From UBA8389 sp942493385 (GTDB lineage: Bacteria > Bacteroidota > Bacteroidia > Bacteroidales > UBA1402): a stretch of DNA of 64,000 bases. A model generated the notes under the pieces. The model saw only the letters and a list, made by a program, of their open reading frames with translations. It did not search any database and was not told the origin of the DNA. The DNA is taken from the NCBI GenBank assembly GCA_942493385.1, contig OW818699.1, forward strand, positions 1,674,001 through 1,738,000, given 5' to 3'. Shown piece after piece: positions 53,372 through 62,766 of the stretch. A program made the translations under genes and the position numbers. Within the stretch, counting starts at the first letter, position 1, and each line of letters opens with the position of its first letter.

Positions 53372-54918
53372 AACGAATATTCCTCCTACTGCTCCTGCTG
53401 ACCAGTCTCAGTCTCAGTCAAGCTGCGAAAAAACCCGTCAAAACGCCCCCAGATCTTTTGAAAAAGACTGATTTCAAGCATTTTGTGGATTATTTCAACC
53501 GCATGGAGGATGAAAACATCGTTCAGGCGATACCCAACGATTCGGCCTGGAATTGGATGCAGGCCAACATTCCGTTCTTTGACTGTCCGCAAGACAATTT
53601 CACAGAAATGTACTATTACCGTTGGTGGACCTATCGTAAGCACATCAAGCAAACACCCATCGGAAAAGTGGTCACCGAGTTTCTGGTAAACCGTTCGTAC
53701 GCTGACAAATACAACCTAATTGCTTGTGCCATCGGTCACCATCTTTACGAAGGACGCTGGCTCAACAACAACTGTTTCCTGGAAGAAAACCTCAAAGCTT
53801 GGTACCGAGGCAATGAAGGCAAGCCGATGAACAAGCTCCACAAGTTCAGCAGTTGGACAGCGGATGCCGTTTGGAACAAATTCCTAGTGGATGCAGACAC
53901 CGCATTCGTATTGGATTTGATGCCCGATTTGGAAACCGATTTTGCTTGGTGGGAAAGCAACCACCGCTTGCCAAACGGTTTGTACTGGCAAGGCGACGTG
54001 CAGGACGGCATGGAAGAATCCTTAAGTGGCGGTCGGAACAAAAAACACGCCAGACCCACCATCAACAGCTACATGTATGGCAATGCCAACGCTTTGTCCA
54101 ACATGGCTTTATTAAAAGGTGATGTAACCAAAGCCAAATACTTTGCAGGTAAAGCCTTCGAAATCAAGAACCTGACCGAACGCCTGCTTTGGAACGACGA
54201 TCAGCGTTTCTTTGAAACCCGCTGGCCCAACGATACCATTTGCGGCATTCGCGAAGCCATTGGTTTCATCCCCTGGTACTTCAACCTCCCCGACCAAGGC
54301 AGTGAGGACGCTTGGAAGCAAGTAGCTGACGAGCAAGGTTTCAAAGCCCCTTATGGAATAACCACTGCTGAACGCAGACACCCAGCCTTCCGAACCCATG
54401 GGGTGGGGAAGTGCGAGTGGGACGGTGCCGTCTGGCCGTTCGCCACGTCACAAACCTTGACTGCCATGGCCAACGTATTCAACAACTATTCCTCGATAAG
54501 CGCACCCGATACGCTTTACTTCCAATTGTTGCAAACCTACGTCGAATCCCAGTACCACCGCGGTCGCCCCTACATCGGCGAATACTTGGATGAAACCACC
54601 GGTTACTGGCTCAAAGGCGATCAGGAACGGAGCAGATACTACAACCATTCCACATTCAACGACCTTATCATCAGCGGTTTGCTCGGACTGAGGCCTTCGG
54701 CAGGTAACGTATTGGAAATCAATCCGATCATTCCTGAGAAACAATGGGATTGGTTCTGTCTGGACGGAGTGAGTTACCACGGTCAAAAAATTTCCGTGCG
54801 CTGGGACAAAACCGGCCTGAAATACGGTAAAGGAAAAGGTTTCCAAGTTTATGTGAACAAACAGCCAGTAGCGGCTGCCGCGCATATCGGTCGATTACGA
54901 ATTACACTGAAAAAATGA
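53368..54918 (+). CDS. (alpha/alpha)6-barrel glycoside hydrolase (GH63/MGH1-like)
   Basis: A 516-residue exported protein with signal peptide (ending LSLSQA). It has the Trp- and Asp-rich motifs of six-hairpin hydrolases: MYYYRWWTYRKHI, NNNCFLEENLKAWYRG, HKFSSWTADAVWNKFL, LYWQGDVQDGMEESLSGG, PTINSYMYGNANAL, CEWDGAVWPFATSQT and YNHSTFNDLIISGLLGL. This pattern is that of GH63/GH37-like and MGH1-type proteins. In this operon it would act on a side-chain oligosaccharide. The exact family is uncertain. Overlaps neighbours by 4 bp. Confidence 0.7.
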   Translation: MKRIFLLLLLLTSLSLSQAAKKPVKTPPDLLKKTDFKHFVDYFNRMEDENIVQAIPNDSAWNWMQANIPFFDCPQDNFTEMYYYRWWTYRKHIKQTPIGKVVTEFLVNRSYADKYNLIACAIGHHLYEGRWLNNNCFLEENLKAWYRGNEGKPMNKLHKFSSWTADAVWNKFLVDADTAFVLDLMPDLETDFAWWESNHRLPNGLYWQGDVQDGMEESLSGGRNKKHARPTINSYMYGNANALSNMALLKGDVTKAKYFAGKAFEIKNLTERLLWNDDQRFFETRWPNDTICGIREAIGFIPWYFNLPDQGSEDAWKQVADEQGFKAPYGITTAERRHPAFRTHGVGKCEWDGAVWPFATSQTLTAMANVFNNYSSISAPDTLYFQLLQTYVESQYHRGRPYIGEYLDETTGYWLKGDQERSRYYNHSTFNDLIISGLLGLRPSAGNVLEINPIIPEKQWDWFCLDGVSYHGQKISVRWDKTGLKYGKGKGFQVYVNKQPVAAAAHIGRLRITLKK

Positions 54919-57674
54919 AGAAATTAAGGTTGTTGATTCTATTTCTGAGTCTGTCCGCCGCCGTTATGGCTTCCGGTTTGACAGTGACTTCTGCCACCTG
55001 CGACTACAGGGTTGATCCGCTGTTGGTTGCATCCGACCAACCCCGCTTCGGCTGGGAACTGGCTTCGGACGTGGAGGGTGCCAAACAAACTGCCTATCAA
55101 CTCCTGGTGAGCAGCAGCACTGATGCGATCGGCGATTGCTGGAAAACCGGAAAGGTCGAATCCGATCAAAGTCAGTTCATCACTTACAATGGTGCAAGGC
55201 TCTATCCTGGAAAAACCTATTATTGGTCGGTTCAGGTTTGGGATCAACTAAATCAACCTTCCATCATCAAAACTGGAACTTTCACCTTGGCTCCATCCGT
55301 GGAGGAATTGTCCGCGGCAAGGTGGATCGGAGCCATTACCAAGATTGACAGTCACTTGCCTGCGGGTAGAAAAGACTGGCACGGACCTTCACCCAAAAAA
55401 GAAAAGGTGCGCTATGCATGGAGCGCCATCAACCAACTCGCTTTGAAGAGCATTCAGGTTCGCAAAGCATGCACGCTTGAAAAAAAGGTTGCCCAAGCCC
55501 GAGTTTACATCAGTGGCCTAGGCCATTACGAACTTACCATCAACGGAAAACGCATCGGTAAGAGTCAGTTCGATCCGCTCTGGAGTGATTACGACAAAAC
55601 GGTCTATTATTCTGCCTACGACGTTCAAGAAAACTTGCAAAAGGGTGAGAATGTGATCGGTGTGCTGCTTGGAAACGGTTTCTACAATGCCGTGGGCGAC
55701 CGCTACAACAAAATCTGGATCAGTTTCGGCCCGCCAACTCTGTTGCTTCGCATGGAAGTGACCTTCAAAGACGGCAGCACCAAGACCATTCTGACCGACG
55801 CGAGTTGGAAATACCACGAAAGCCCCATCACCTTCAACAACATTTACGGCGGCGAAAGTTACGATGCCAACCACGAACAGGCAGGTTGGAACAAGCCCGG
55901 TTTCGGCGATGCCAACTGGAAACCCGTCGTGGTTCAGGAAGCCCCTCTTGGCCAACTTCGTCCGCAAACGGCTCCTGCCATTGAGGAAATGAAATCGTAC
56001 GACGTGAAATCCGTTAAAAACCTGGCACCTGGTTCCAACGTACTGAACATGGGTCAGAACCTGTCCGGTTATCCCGTCATCAAAGTGAAAGGCCCCAAAG
56101 GCTCCAAAATCAAGATCATACCTGGCGAACTCTTGGAAAACGACCGTGTCTCGCAAAAACGCAGCGGTGGTCCGTATTATTTTGAATACACCCTGAAGGG
56201 CGAAGGCGTGGAAACCTGGTCTCCCCGGTTCAGCTATTACGGCTATCAATATTTGCAGCTGGACAGCGCCGATTTGTACAAAAGTGAAAAAGGTAGCAAG
56301 CGCCCTGTCGTACTGGATGTCAAGTCCGAATTCGTCTACAATTCCACTCCTGAAACCGGTACGTTCAACTGCTCCAACGATTTGTTCAACCGCACGCATG
56401 AACTCATTCAAAATGCCGTCAAGAGCAACTTTCAGGCTGTTTTCACCGACTGTCCCCACCGCGAAAAACTGGGTTGGTTGGAAGAAACCTATCTGAACGG
56501 ACCAGGCTTGCTTTACAATTACGACCTGACCACCTTCATGCCCAAAATGGTGCAGGACATGCTGGATGCACAGAATCCCAATGGATTGGTTCCTTCCATC
56601 GCACCAGAATACGTCGAATTTGAAGGTGGTTTCATCGATTCTCCAGAGTGGGGCGTGGCCGCCGTCATCGTGCCATGGATGTATTATGAATCGTACGGTG
56701 ATGCCAGCTTGATCCGTAAATCCTACGACATGATGAAATCCTACGTGGATTACCTCACGACGAAATCCGACAGCGGAATCGTCTCACACGGCTTGGGCGA
56801 CTGGTACGACTATGGCACCCACGCGGCCGGTTATGCAAAGAATTCCCCAATCAATGTTTCGGCAACCTCTCACTATTATTATGCCATCGATTATTTGGTG
56901 CGTTCGGCTCAATTGCTTGGCATTCAAAATGATGCATCTCAATATATGGCGCTTAAGAATTATGTGAAGGATGCTTACAACCGGAAGTTTTTTAACAAGG
57001 AGACCAAGCAATACGGTTCTGCCAGCCAGTTCTGCAACGCCGTTTCCCTTTACATGGGTCTGGTCGAACCAGAAAACAAGGAAGCTGTGCTGAACAACCT
57101 GCTGGAGGATATTAAGTTGCACGGAAATCGCCTGACAACGGGTGATATCGGCAATCGCTACCTTTTCCAGACCTTGGCTGTAAACGATAAGAACGAGGTG
57201 ATGTACCGAATGACCAACCACTACGATGTCCCAGGTTACGGCTTCCAGCTCCAGTTCGGCGTCACCACTTTGACCGAGCAATGGGATCCCCGCCGCGGCT
57301 CCTCCTGGAACCATTTTATGATGGGTCAGATTGACGAGTGGTTCTACAAAACCCTGGCCGGCATCCAACCCGATCCAGCCCAACCCGGCTACAAGCATTT
57401 CCTGGTCAAACCTACACCGGTAGGAGATTTGACTTCCGTTTCTGCAACGCACAAAACCTTGTATGGAACCATTCGGGTTGATTGGAAAAAAACGGCCGAA
57501 CAGTTCGAATTGGTGCTCGATGTGCCCGTCAACACCACAGCAACGGTGGTGATGCCGGGAAAAGGACGTATTAAGGATTGGAAGGGAAAAGGACAAGATC
57601 TTGGTAGTGGTCAGTTGGAATGCGAACCAGGACAACACCGTATTGTGTTCTTAAACATACCTAAGAACGAATAG
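54915..57674 (+). CDS. Alpha-L-rhamnosidase (GH78-type)
   Basis: A 919-residue exported protein with signal peptide (ending AAVMA). Domain order is that of bacterial GH78: Ig-like N-terminal domain (RFGWELASDVEGAKQTAYQLLVS), a beta-sandwich carbohydrate-binding domain (YISGLGHYELTINGKRIG, YGGESYDANHE), the (alpha/alpha)6 catalytic domain with TDCPHREKLGWLEET and LTEQWDP (acidic catalytic residues), and a C-terminal beta domain. It releases terminal alpha-L-rhamnose from rhamnogalacturonan fragments. It ends the coupled series of ATGA overlaps. Confidence 0.92.
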   Translation: MKKLRLLILFLSLSAAVMASGLTVTSATCDYRVDPLLVASDQPRFGWELASDVEGAKQTAYQLLVSSSTDAIGDCWKTGKVESDQSQFITYNGARLYPGKTYYWSVQVWDQLNQPSIIKTGTFTLAPSVEELSAARWIGAITKIDSHLPAGRKDWHGPSPKKEKVRYAWSAINQLALKSIQVRKACTLEKKVAQARVYISGLGHYELTINGKRIGKSQFDPLWSDYDKTVYYSAYDVQENLQKGENVIGVLLGNGFYNAVGDRYNKIWISFGPPTLLLRMEVTFKDGSTKTILTDASWKYHESPITFNNIYGGESYDANHEQAGWNKPGFGDANWKPVVVQEAPLGQLRPQTAPAIEEMKSYDVKSVKNLAPGSNVLNMGQNLSGYPVIKVKGPKGSKIKIIPGELLENDRVSQKRSGGPYYFEYTLKGEGVETWSPRFSYYGYQYLQLDSADLYKSEKGSKRPVVLDVKSEFVYNSTPETGTFNCSNDLFNRTHELIQNAVKSNFQAVFTDCPHREKLGWLEETYLNGPGLLYNYDLTTFMPKMVQDMLDAQNPNGLVPSIAPEYVEFEGGFIDSPEWGVAAVIVPWMYYESYGDASLIRKSYDMMKSYVDYLTTKSDSGIVSHGLGDWYDYGTHAAGYAKNSPINVSATSHYYYAIDYLVRSAQLLGIQNDASQYMALKNYVKDAYNRKFFNKETKQYGSASQFCNAVSLYMGLVEPENKEAVLNNLLEDIKLHGNRLTTGDIGNRYLFQTLAVNDKNEVMYRMTNHYDVPGYGFQLQFGVTTLTEQWDPRRGSSWNHFMMGQIDEWFYKTLAGIQPDPAQPGYKHFLVKPTPVGDLTSVSATHKTLYGTIRVDWKKTAEQFELVLDVPVNTTATVVMPGKGRIKDWKGKGQDLGSGQLECEPGQHRIVFLNIPKNE

Positions 57675-57691
57675 CTTATTGACGGATTTAG

Positions 57692-57699
57692 TATCTTTG
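57692..57699 (+). promoter_or_regulatory. -7 promoter element of susC
   Basis: TATCTTTG is an exact TAnnTTTG match, followed 9 bp later by the repeat operator. Confidence 0.6.
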
Positions 57700-57707
57700 T
57701 CAGTAAT

Positions 57708-57725
57708 CAGGACAGAGCAGGACAG
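57708..57725 (+). promoter_or_regulatory. Direct-repeat operator candidate upstream of susC
   Basis: CAGGACAG-AG-CAGGACAG, two identical 8-mers at a 10-bp period. It shares the CAGNAYAG unit with the fucI, gntR and 62767 sites. Confidence 0.65.
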
Positions 57726-57791
57726 TTCAAAAAATACACGATGTTGATTCGAGAATAATCGATTGATAACATGAATTTGATTCTAACTTAA

Positions 57792-60700
57792 ATGAAAAAC
57801 ACCAAATCGGAAGAATTGAAAAGAATTGTGCTTCTTTTCGCAATGTGCATGCTGAGTTTCAGCGTTATGGCTCAGCAAAGTCGTTCCGTTTCGGGAACGG
57901 TGAAAGATGCTGGCGGAGAGCCTTTAATCGGCGCTTCGGTCACTGTAAAGGGCATTTCCACAAGTGTGATTACCAACGTCAACGGTGCATTTACAACCAC
58001 TGTCCCACAAGGGAAAAACGTCCTTGTCGTGTCGTATCTCGGTTATGCTTCGCAGGAAGTTGACATTGCGGGTAAAGCCGCTGTTTCGGTTATCCTTAAG
58101 GAAGACAACAACCAGCTCGAAGATGTCGTTGTCGTTGGATACGGTGTGCAGAGAAAGAAAGATTTGACTGGAGCCGTTGCCACCATTAAGGCGGGACAAA
58201 TTATGGCCATGCCTGTTGTTCAGGCTGCCGAAGCCTTGCAAGGACGTGTTGCCGGATTGGATGTGACCCGTGGAAATGGCGACGCAGGCGAAGGTGTTAC
58301 CATTCGTTTGCGCGGAAACCGTTCTGTTTCAACGGATAAAAACGAGTTGGCAAATTACAACCAACCGCTGACTATTGTGGATGGCATGCAAGGCGTTTCG
58401 CTGGATGATATTACGCCTTCCGATATTCTTACCATCGACGTATTGAAAGATGCCGCTTCCACTGCAATTTACGGCGCACGTGGTGCAAACGGCGTCATTA
58501 TCGTAACTACCAAATCGGGTCAAGCTGGTCAAGCACGGTTGAGCTTTAATTCATATGGTGGTGTTTCCGATGTGGCAAGTTACGGCAGATACATGAATAC
58601 CCAAGAATATGTAGCCTATCAGATAGAACGAAACAGAGGGTTGACGGCCAATGCCTCCAATGCCTGGCTTGGAGTGACTAAAACGGCTGAAGAGATTTTT
58701 TCGCCCGACCAATTGGCAAAAATAAATGCGGGAAACGACACGTATTTTCCAGGTGTTGTTTTGCAATCGGGTATCCAGCAAGAATACAATTTTAACCTAA
58801 GCGCAGGAAACGAAAACACCAAAGTGTATCTTTCGGGAAGCATTTACGACGAAGAGGGCATACTCAAACGCGACCATTTCCGCCGTTACACAGGCAGAAT
58901 GAATATCGAACAGAAAGTATTCAACTGGTTGGATATGGGAATGCGCATGCAAATGGCTTACAGCAACAATGACAAGAGGCAAGACCCGATGAATGTAGCC
59001 CGCCGCATTCCGCCCTTTGAAACGCTGTACGACGAGAATGGAAATTTGATTCTAAATCCTGCCAACATCAGTAGCGGTGCCAATCCACTGCTTGACGAAG
59101 ACCCAGCCAACTGGCAAAACACGATTTACGGAACACGTTTTTCTGGTGCGGCCTATGTGTACATTAAACCATTCAAGGGATTATCGCTGCGATCAAATCT
59201 GGGTATTTCGGCAGACAACACCATTAATGGCCTGTATTACAGCGCCAATTCGGTGAAGGCCATTACCAGCAGCGATCACAAAAACGGCGGAACTCAAAAA
59301 ACACAAAGCGACTACCGCCGTTACCAATGGGAAAATATTCTGACTTACAATAAGACCTTTGCCGATATTCACAACCTGACCCTTACAGGGATTCAGTCGC
59401 TTGAACATTCCATCAGCACAGGCATGACTTTCGCCAATGCCAATCCACCCAGATACCCTACCATGCTTTGGCATGAAACGTTGACAAACACTACCGGTTT
59501 GACAGGAGCCTATATCGACCGCGAATACGTTTCGCTGGCAGGACGTGTCAATTATATTTTGCTGAGTAAATACATTTTCAACGCCTCGATGCGCTACGAC
59601 GCTTCGTCGAAAGTAAACGGAAACTGGGCAAGTTTCCCTTCTGCAGGGGCTGCATGGCGTGTTAGTGACGAAAGTTTTGTCAAAGACGTTTCAGTCATGG
59701 ATTTTCTAAGTAACCTGAAACTAAGAGGAAGTTGGGGGGTCTCCGGTAACGACAATACGGACGACTATATTTCGCAAACCGCTCTTGCCGAAATCAGCAA
59801 TTTTACATGGAACGGAACATCAATTGCCTCGGCTTACCGTTTGGGCGATATGCTGGGGAACAAAGACTTAACATGGGAACGCACGGCTACGTACGACTTG
59901 GGAGTGGATTTGGGATTATTCAAAAATCGCGTAAACATCACTTTCGACTTATATAATTCAACAACGACCAATCTACTCGCTATAATGCAAGTTCCATCCA
60001 TTGCAGGTGCCACCCAAACCTATAAAAACTTTGGAGAAGTAAGCAACAAGGGTTACGAAATTCTGCTCGAAACCTACAACCTGAAAAGCAAAAACTTCCA
60101 GTGGAACACTACCGTTACTTTTGCCCAAAACAAGGAAGAAATCGTTTCGTTGCCTGGGGGCAAGAGCATTGCGGACGGGCAGCTTTATTCACGGGATGTA
60201 CTTATCATCGGTTCTCCGGTAGAAGTGCTCTACGGTTATAAGATTGATGGAGTATGGAACATTGACGAAGCCAGCGAAGCGGCTCTGTATGGAGCGGTTC
60301 CTGGCGATGTGAAATTTCACGATGTGCCCGATGAGAACGGCGTGATTGACCATGCATTGAACCCAAATTCCGACCGTATGGTAATTGGCAAAGTTGCGCC
60401 CGACTTTTACGGCAGCATCAGCAATGATTTTTACTATAAAGGTTTTGACCTGACGATTTTTGCCACTTTCCGTGAAAATTTTTGGTACGCTTCCGACTTT
60501 GTAAATAAATACGAACCGAACAGCGAAAAGAACAACGGACCGCTTATGAATTACTGGACGCCCGAGAACCCTACTGGAACATTTCCGCGCCCGGGCACCA
60601 CTTGGAGTAAAAATCAACCTGAAAAAGCGCACTCTTTGACGTTTGTGAACAATTCATATCTGAAAATCAAGAACATTACATTGGGTTATACGTTGCCCGT

Positions 60701-60881
60701 AAAGCTGTCACAAAAAATCGCCATCAATAAATTGCGCTTGTGGGCCTCGGCTAAAAATATGTTTATCTGGCAAAAAGACCCAGCAGGATTCGACCCGGAA
60801 AACGTAAACAATCTCGGAGAACTGATGACCGACCATCCACTCAACAAATTGGTCACTTTTGGATTGAATGTAGAATTTTAA
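57792..60881 (+). CDS. SusC/RagA-family TonB-dependent outer-membrane transporter
   Basis: A 1029-residue outer-membrane protein with a signal peptide (ending SVMAQ). It has the N-terminal carboxypeptidase-regulatory-like domain (SVSGTVKDAGGEPLIGASVTV), the TonB box region (DVVVVGYG), the plug (TIDVLKDAASTAIYGARGANGVIIVTT) and a long barrel ending with an aromatic residue (VTFGLNVEF). It imports oligosaccharides with the SusD partner encoded next. It has its own promoter and repeat operator and is thus separable from the enzyme operon upstream. Confidence 0.95.
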   Translation: MKNTKSEELKRIVLLFAMCMLSFSVMAQQSRSVSGTVKDAGGEPLIGASVTVKGISTSVITNVNGAFTTTVPQGKNVLVVSYLGYASQEVDIAGKAAVSVILKEDNNQLEDVVVVGYGVQRKKDLTGAVATIKAGQIMAMPVVQAAEALQGRVAGLDVTRGNGDAGEGVTIRLRGNRSVSTDKNELANYNQPLTIVDGMQGVSLDDITPSDILTIDVLKDAASTAIYGARGANGVIIVTTKSGQAGQARLSFNSYGGVSDVASYGRYMNTQEYVAYQIERNRGLTANASNAWLGVTKTAEEIFSPDQLAKINAGNDTYFPGVVLQSGIQQEYNFNLSAGNENTKVYLSGSIYDEEGILKRDHFRRYTGRMNIEQKVFNWLDMGMRMQMAYSNNDKRQDPMNVARRIPPFETLYDENGNLILNPANISSGANPLLDEDPANWQNTIYGTRFSGAAYVYIKPFKGLSLRSNLGISADNTINGLYYSANSVKAITSSDHKNGGTQKTQSDYRRYQWENILTYNKTFADIHNLTLTGIQSLEHSISTGMTFANANPPRYPTMLWHETLTNTTGLTGAYIDREYVSLAGRVNYILLSKYIFNASMRYDASSKVNGNWASFPSAGAAWRVSDESFVKDVSVMDFLSNLKLRGSWGVSGNDNTDDYISQTALAEISNFTWNGTSIASAYRLGDMLGNKDLTWERTATYDLGVDLGLFKNRVNITFDLYNSTTTNLLAIMQVPSIAGATQTYKNFGEVSNKGYEILLETYNLKSKNFQWNTTVTFAQNKEEIVSLPGGKSIADGQLYSRDVLIIGSPVEVLYGYKIDGVWNIDEASEAALYGAVPGDVKFHDVPDENGVIDHALNPNSDRMVIGKVAPDFYGSISNDFYYKGFDLTIFATFRENFWYASDFVNKYEPNSEKNNGPLMNYWTPENPTGTFPRPGTTWSKNQPEKAHSLTFVNNSYLKIKNITLGYTLPVKLSQKIAINKLRLWASAKNMFIWQKDPAGFDPENVNNLGELMTDHPLNKLVTFGLNVEF

Positions 60882-60895
60882 AGGGAAATAATCGT

Positions 60896-62623
60896 ATGAA
60901 AAGTTTAAAAACAACGATACTTATTTGCGGAATTGCATCGATGCTCGTTTTTTCCGCCTGCGAAGATTTTCTTTCGCCTTTCAATCCGAAAGGAGTCACC
61001 GAAGAAATGCTTTACGCCACCGAAGACGGTTTTGAAGCGGGCGTAAATGCGTCCTATTCCTATCTTCGCCGACTTTGGGGATTGAAACAGGGGCAATACT
61101 GGATGGAATTTGGCACCGACCTTTGGACAAACGGCGGTGTTACAGATAACAGCACCGACCTAGGCCTGTTAAGTTATCAGAACCTTACCGGAGGTGATGA
61201 ATGGCTCAGCAATCTTTGGAGGCAAAGCTACTATGCCATTAATCAATGCAATACCATGCTCGCTTATGTGCAAAACGCCAAGCCGCAAGTACGCAAAGCC
61301 CGCGAAGCTGAATTGCGCGTGCTGCGTTCGTATTTTTGGTGGGTGCTTACAGAGCAATTCGGCGACATCCATTTTATGACAAGAGCCAACGCCGGAGGCG
61401 AAATCAAAGGCCTGAAAACGACTCCTGACAACGTGTATGAACAAATCTTCTTGGATCTGGAATTTGCCGTGACAGAAAACAATTTGCCTAACACCTCTCC
61501 CGATCTGGGACGTATTACAAAACCAGTTGCCGAAGCGTTGTTGGCGCGTATCTGTCTGACACGCGGCCGTAACGCCGAAGCCATTACGTATGCCAAAAAC
61601 GTCATCGATAATTACAGTTATGAACTCGAAACGCCGGTCAATCTGTGGGATGCGACGAAGCAGCGCATTAACAAGGAGGCCGTATGGACACTTTTCCGGT
61701 ACACGAACAATCAAATGAATGGTGGTGTGGAATTTCCCTCTGCGATGTTTGTGCCGCAATACACGATATTAGCAACCACTGTTGCTAAGTGCGGTTTTAT
61801 GCAAGGAAACTACAACGACATCGATGGACGAATGCAAGGAGGGCTCATCATGCCCACGTATCGTTTACTCGATTTGTACGACCAAACAAGTGATGCGCGT
61901 TTTGCCGCTACCTTTAAAAATGTTTGGAGAGCAAACAACAATTCTACAGTTGCACTCATAAAAAATGCGGCTTATCCAAAGTGGACAGCCGAAGAAGCCA
62001 CTGCCTACGGCGTACCCTCACTTAGCGGACAATACCGTTTTAATATGGGCGATACGTCATTGGTGCTGGTTTTCAACAATCCATCGGCAAAACGATTCCC
62101 CTATGTTCGTTATACGGTACTTGACGAAGCCTTTTTGTACGATACGCTAACCAAAGCCCCGAGAGAACGCCGAGTTTATTTTCAGTTTCGAAAATATGTT
62201 GAACCCACACAAACTTCAAACAGCACCGGAAGCCGCGATTATTTTATGATTCGTTTGGCGGAAATGTATCTGATTATTGCTGAAGCCGATTTCAAACTCA
62301 ACGGCTCAAACTGTACCGATGGCATTCAGGCATTGAATGAACTTCGCGCTAAACGTGCGTTGCCGACAGCCAATGCTTCGTTTACCAATGTGGCCTCCAT
62401 TCCGGACATCAACTTTATTTTGGACGAACGTGCCCGTGAACTCTGTGGCGAGCAACTCCGCTGGTTTGACCTGAAGCGTACAGGAAAATTGGTGGAATAC
62501 GTACGGGCTTACAATCCAGACGCCAGTATCGAAGATTTCCACGTTTTGCGTCCCTATCCAACAGCGCAGATCGAGCAAATGTCGAATCCGGAAGATTTTG
62601 TACAAGTAGGCTACAACCCTTAA
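60896..62623 (+). CDS. SusD/RagB-family surface glycan-binding lipoprotein
   Basis: A 575-residue lipoprotein. The lipobox is FSAC (Cys22). The helical TPR-like scaffold is seen in SYSYLRRLWGLKQGQYWMEFGTDLW, INQCNTMLAYVQNA, AEALLARICLTRGRNAEAI, RLAEMYLIIAEADFKLNG and the C-terminal LDERARELCGEQLRWFDLKRTGKL, typical of SusD. It binds glycans at the cell surface and acts as the lid for SusC. It starts 14 bp after susC. Confidence 0.95.
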   Translation: MKSLKTTILICGIASMLVFSACEDFLSPFNPKGVTEEMLYATEDGFEAGVNASYSYLRRLWGLKQGQYWMEFGTDLWTNGGVTDNSTDLGLLSYQNLTGGDEWLSNLWRQSYYAINQCNTMLAYVQNAKPQVRKAREAELRVLRSYFWWVLTEQFGDIHFMTRANAGGEIKGLKTTPDNVYEQIFLDLEFAVTENNLPNTSPDLGRITKPVAEALLARICLTRGRNAEAITYAKNVIDNYSYELETPVNLWDATKQRINKEAVWTLFRYTNNQMNGGVEFPSAMFVPQYTILATTVAKCGFMQGNYNDIDGRMQGGLIMPTYRLLDLYDQTSDARFAATFKNVWRANNNSTVALIKNAAYPKWTAEEATAYGVPSLSGQYRFNMGDTSLVLVFNNPSAKRFPYVRYTVLDEAFLYDTLTKAPRERRVYFQFRKYVEPTQTSNSTGSRDYFMIRLAEMYLIIAEADFKLNGSNCTDGIQALNELRAKRALPTANASFTNVASIPDINFILDERARELCGEQLRWFDLKRTGKLVEYVRAYNPDASIEDFHVLRPYPTAQIEQMSNPEDFVQVGYNP

Positions 62624-62676
62624 TAAACATGTTCTTAAACATCTTTAAACAACGCATCGCACACAAAAAAAATTCC

Positions 62677-62684
62677 TATTTTTG
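62677..62684 (+). promoter_or_regulatory. -7 promoter element of the final secreted protein gene
   Basis: TATTTTTG is an exact TAnnTTTG match 83 bp before the ATG at 62767. Confidence 0.55.
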
Positions 62685-62695
62685 TATTGATAGTA

Positions 62696-62713
62696 CAGTA
62701 CAGCACAGCACAG
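62696..62713 (+). promoter_or_regulatory. Direct-repeat operator candidate upstream of the final gene
   Basis: CAGTACAG-CA-CAGCACAG, a 10-bp period pair of CAGNAYAG units, 12 bp after the -7 box. Confidence 0.65.
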
Positions 62714-62766
62714 AAGTTTCAATCAATTTAACTAGTATATGTTTAACCTTTAATACAATAACCATT

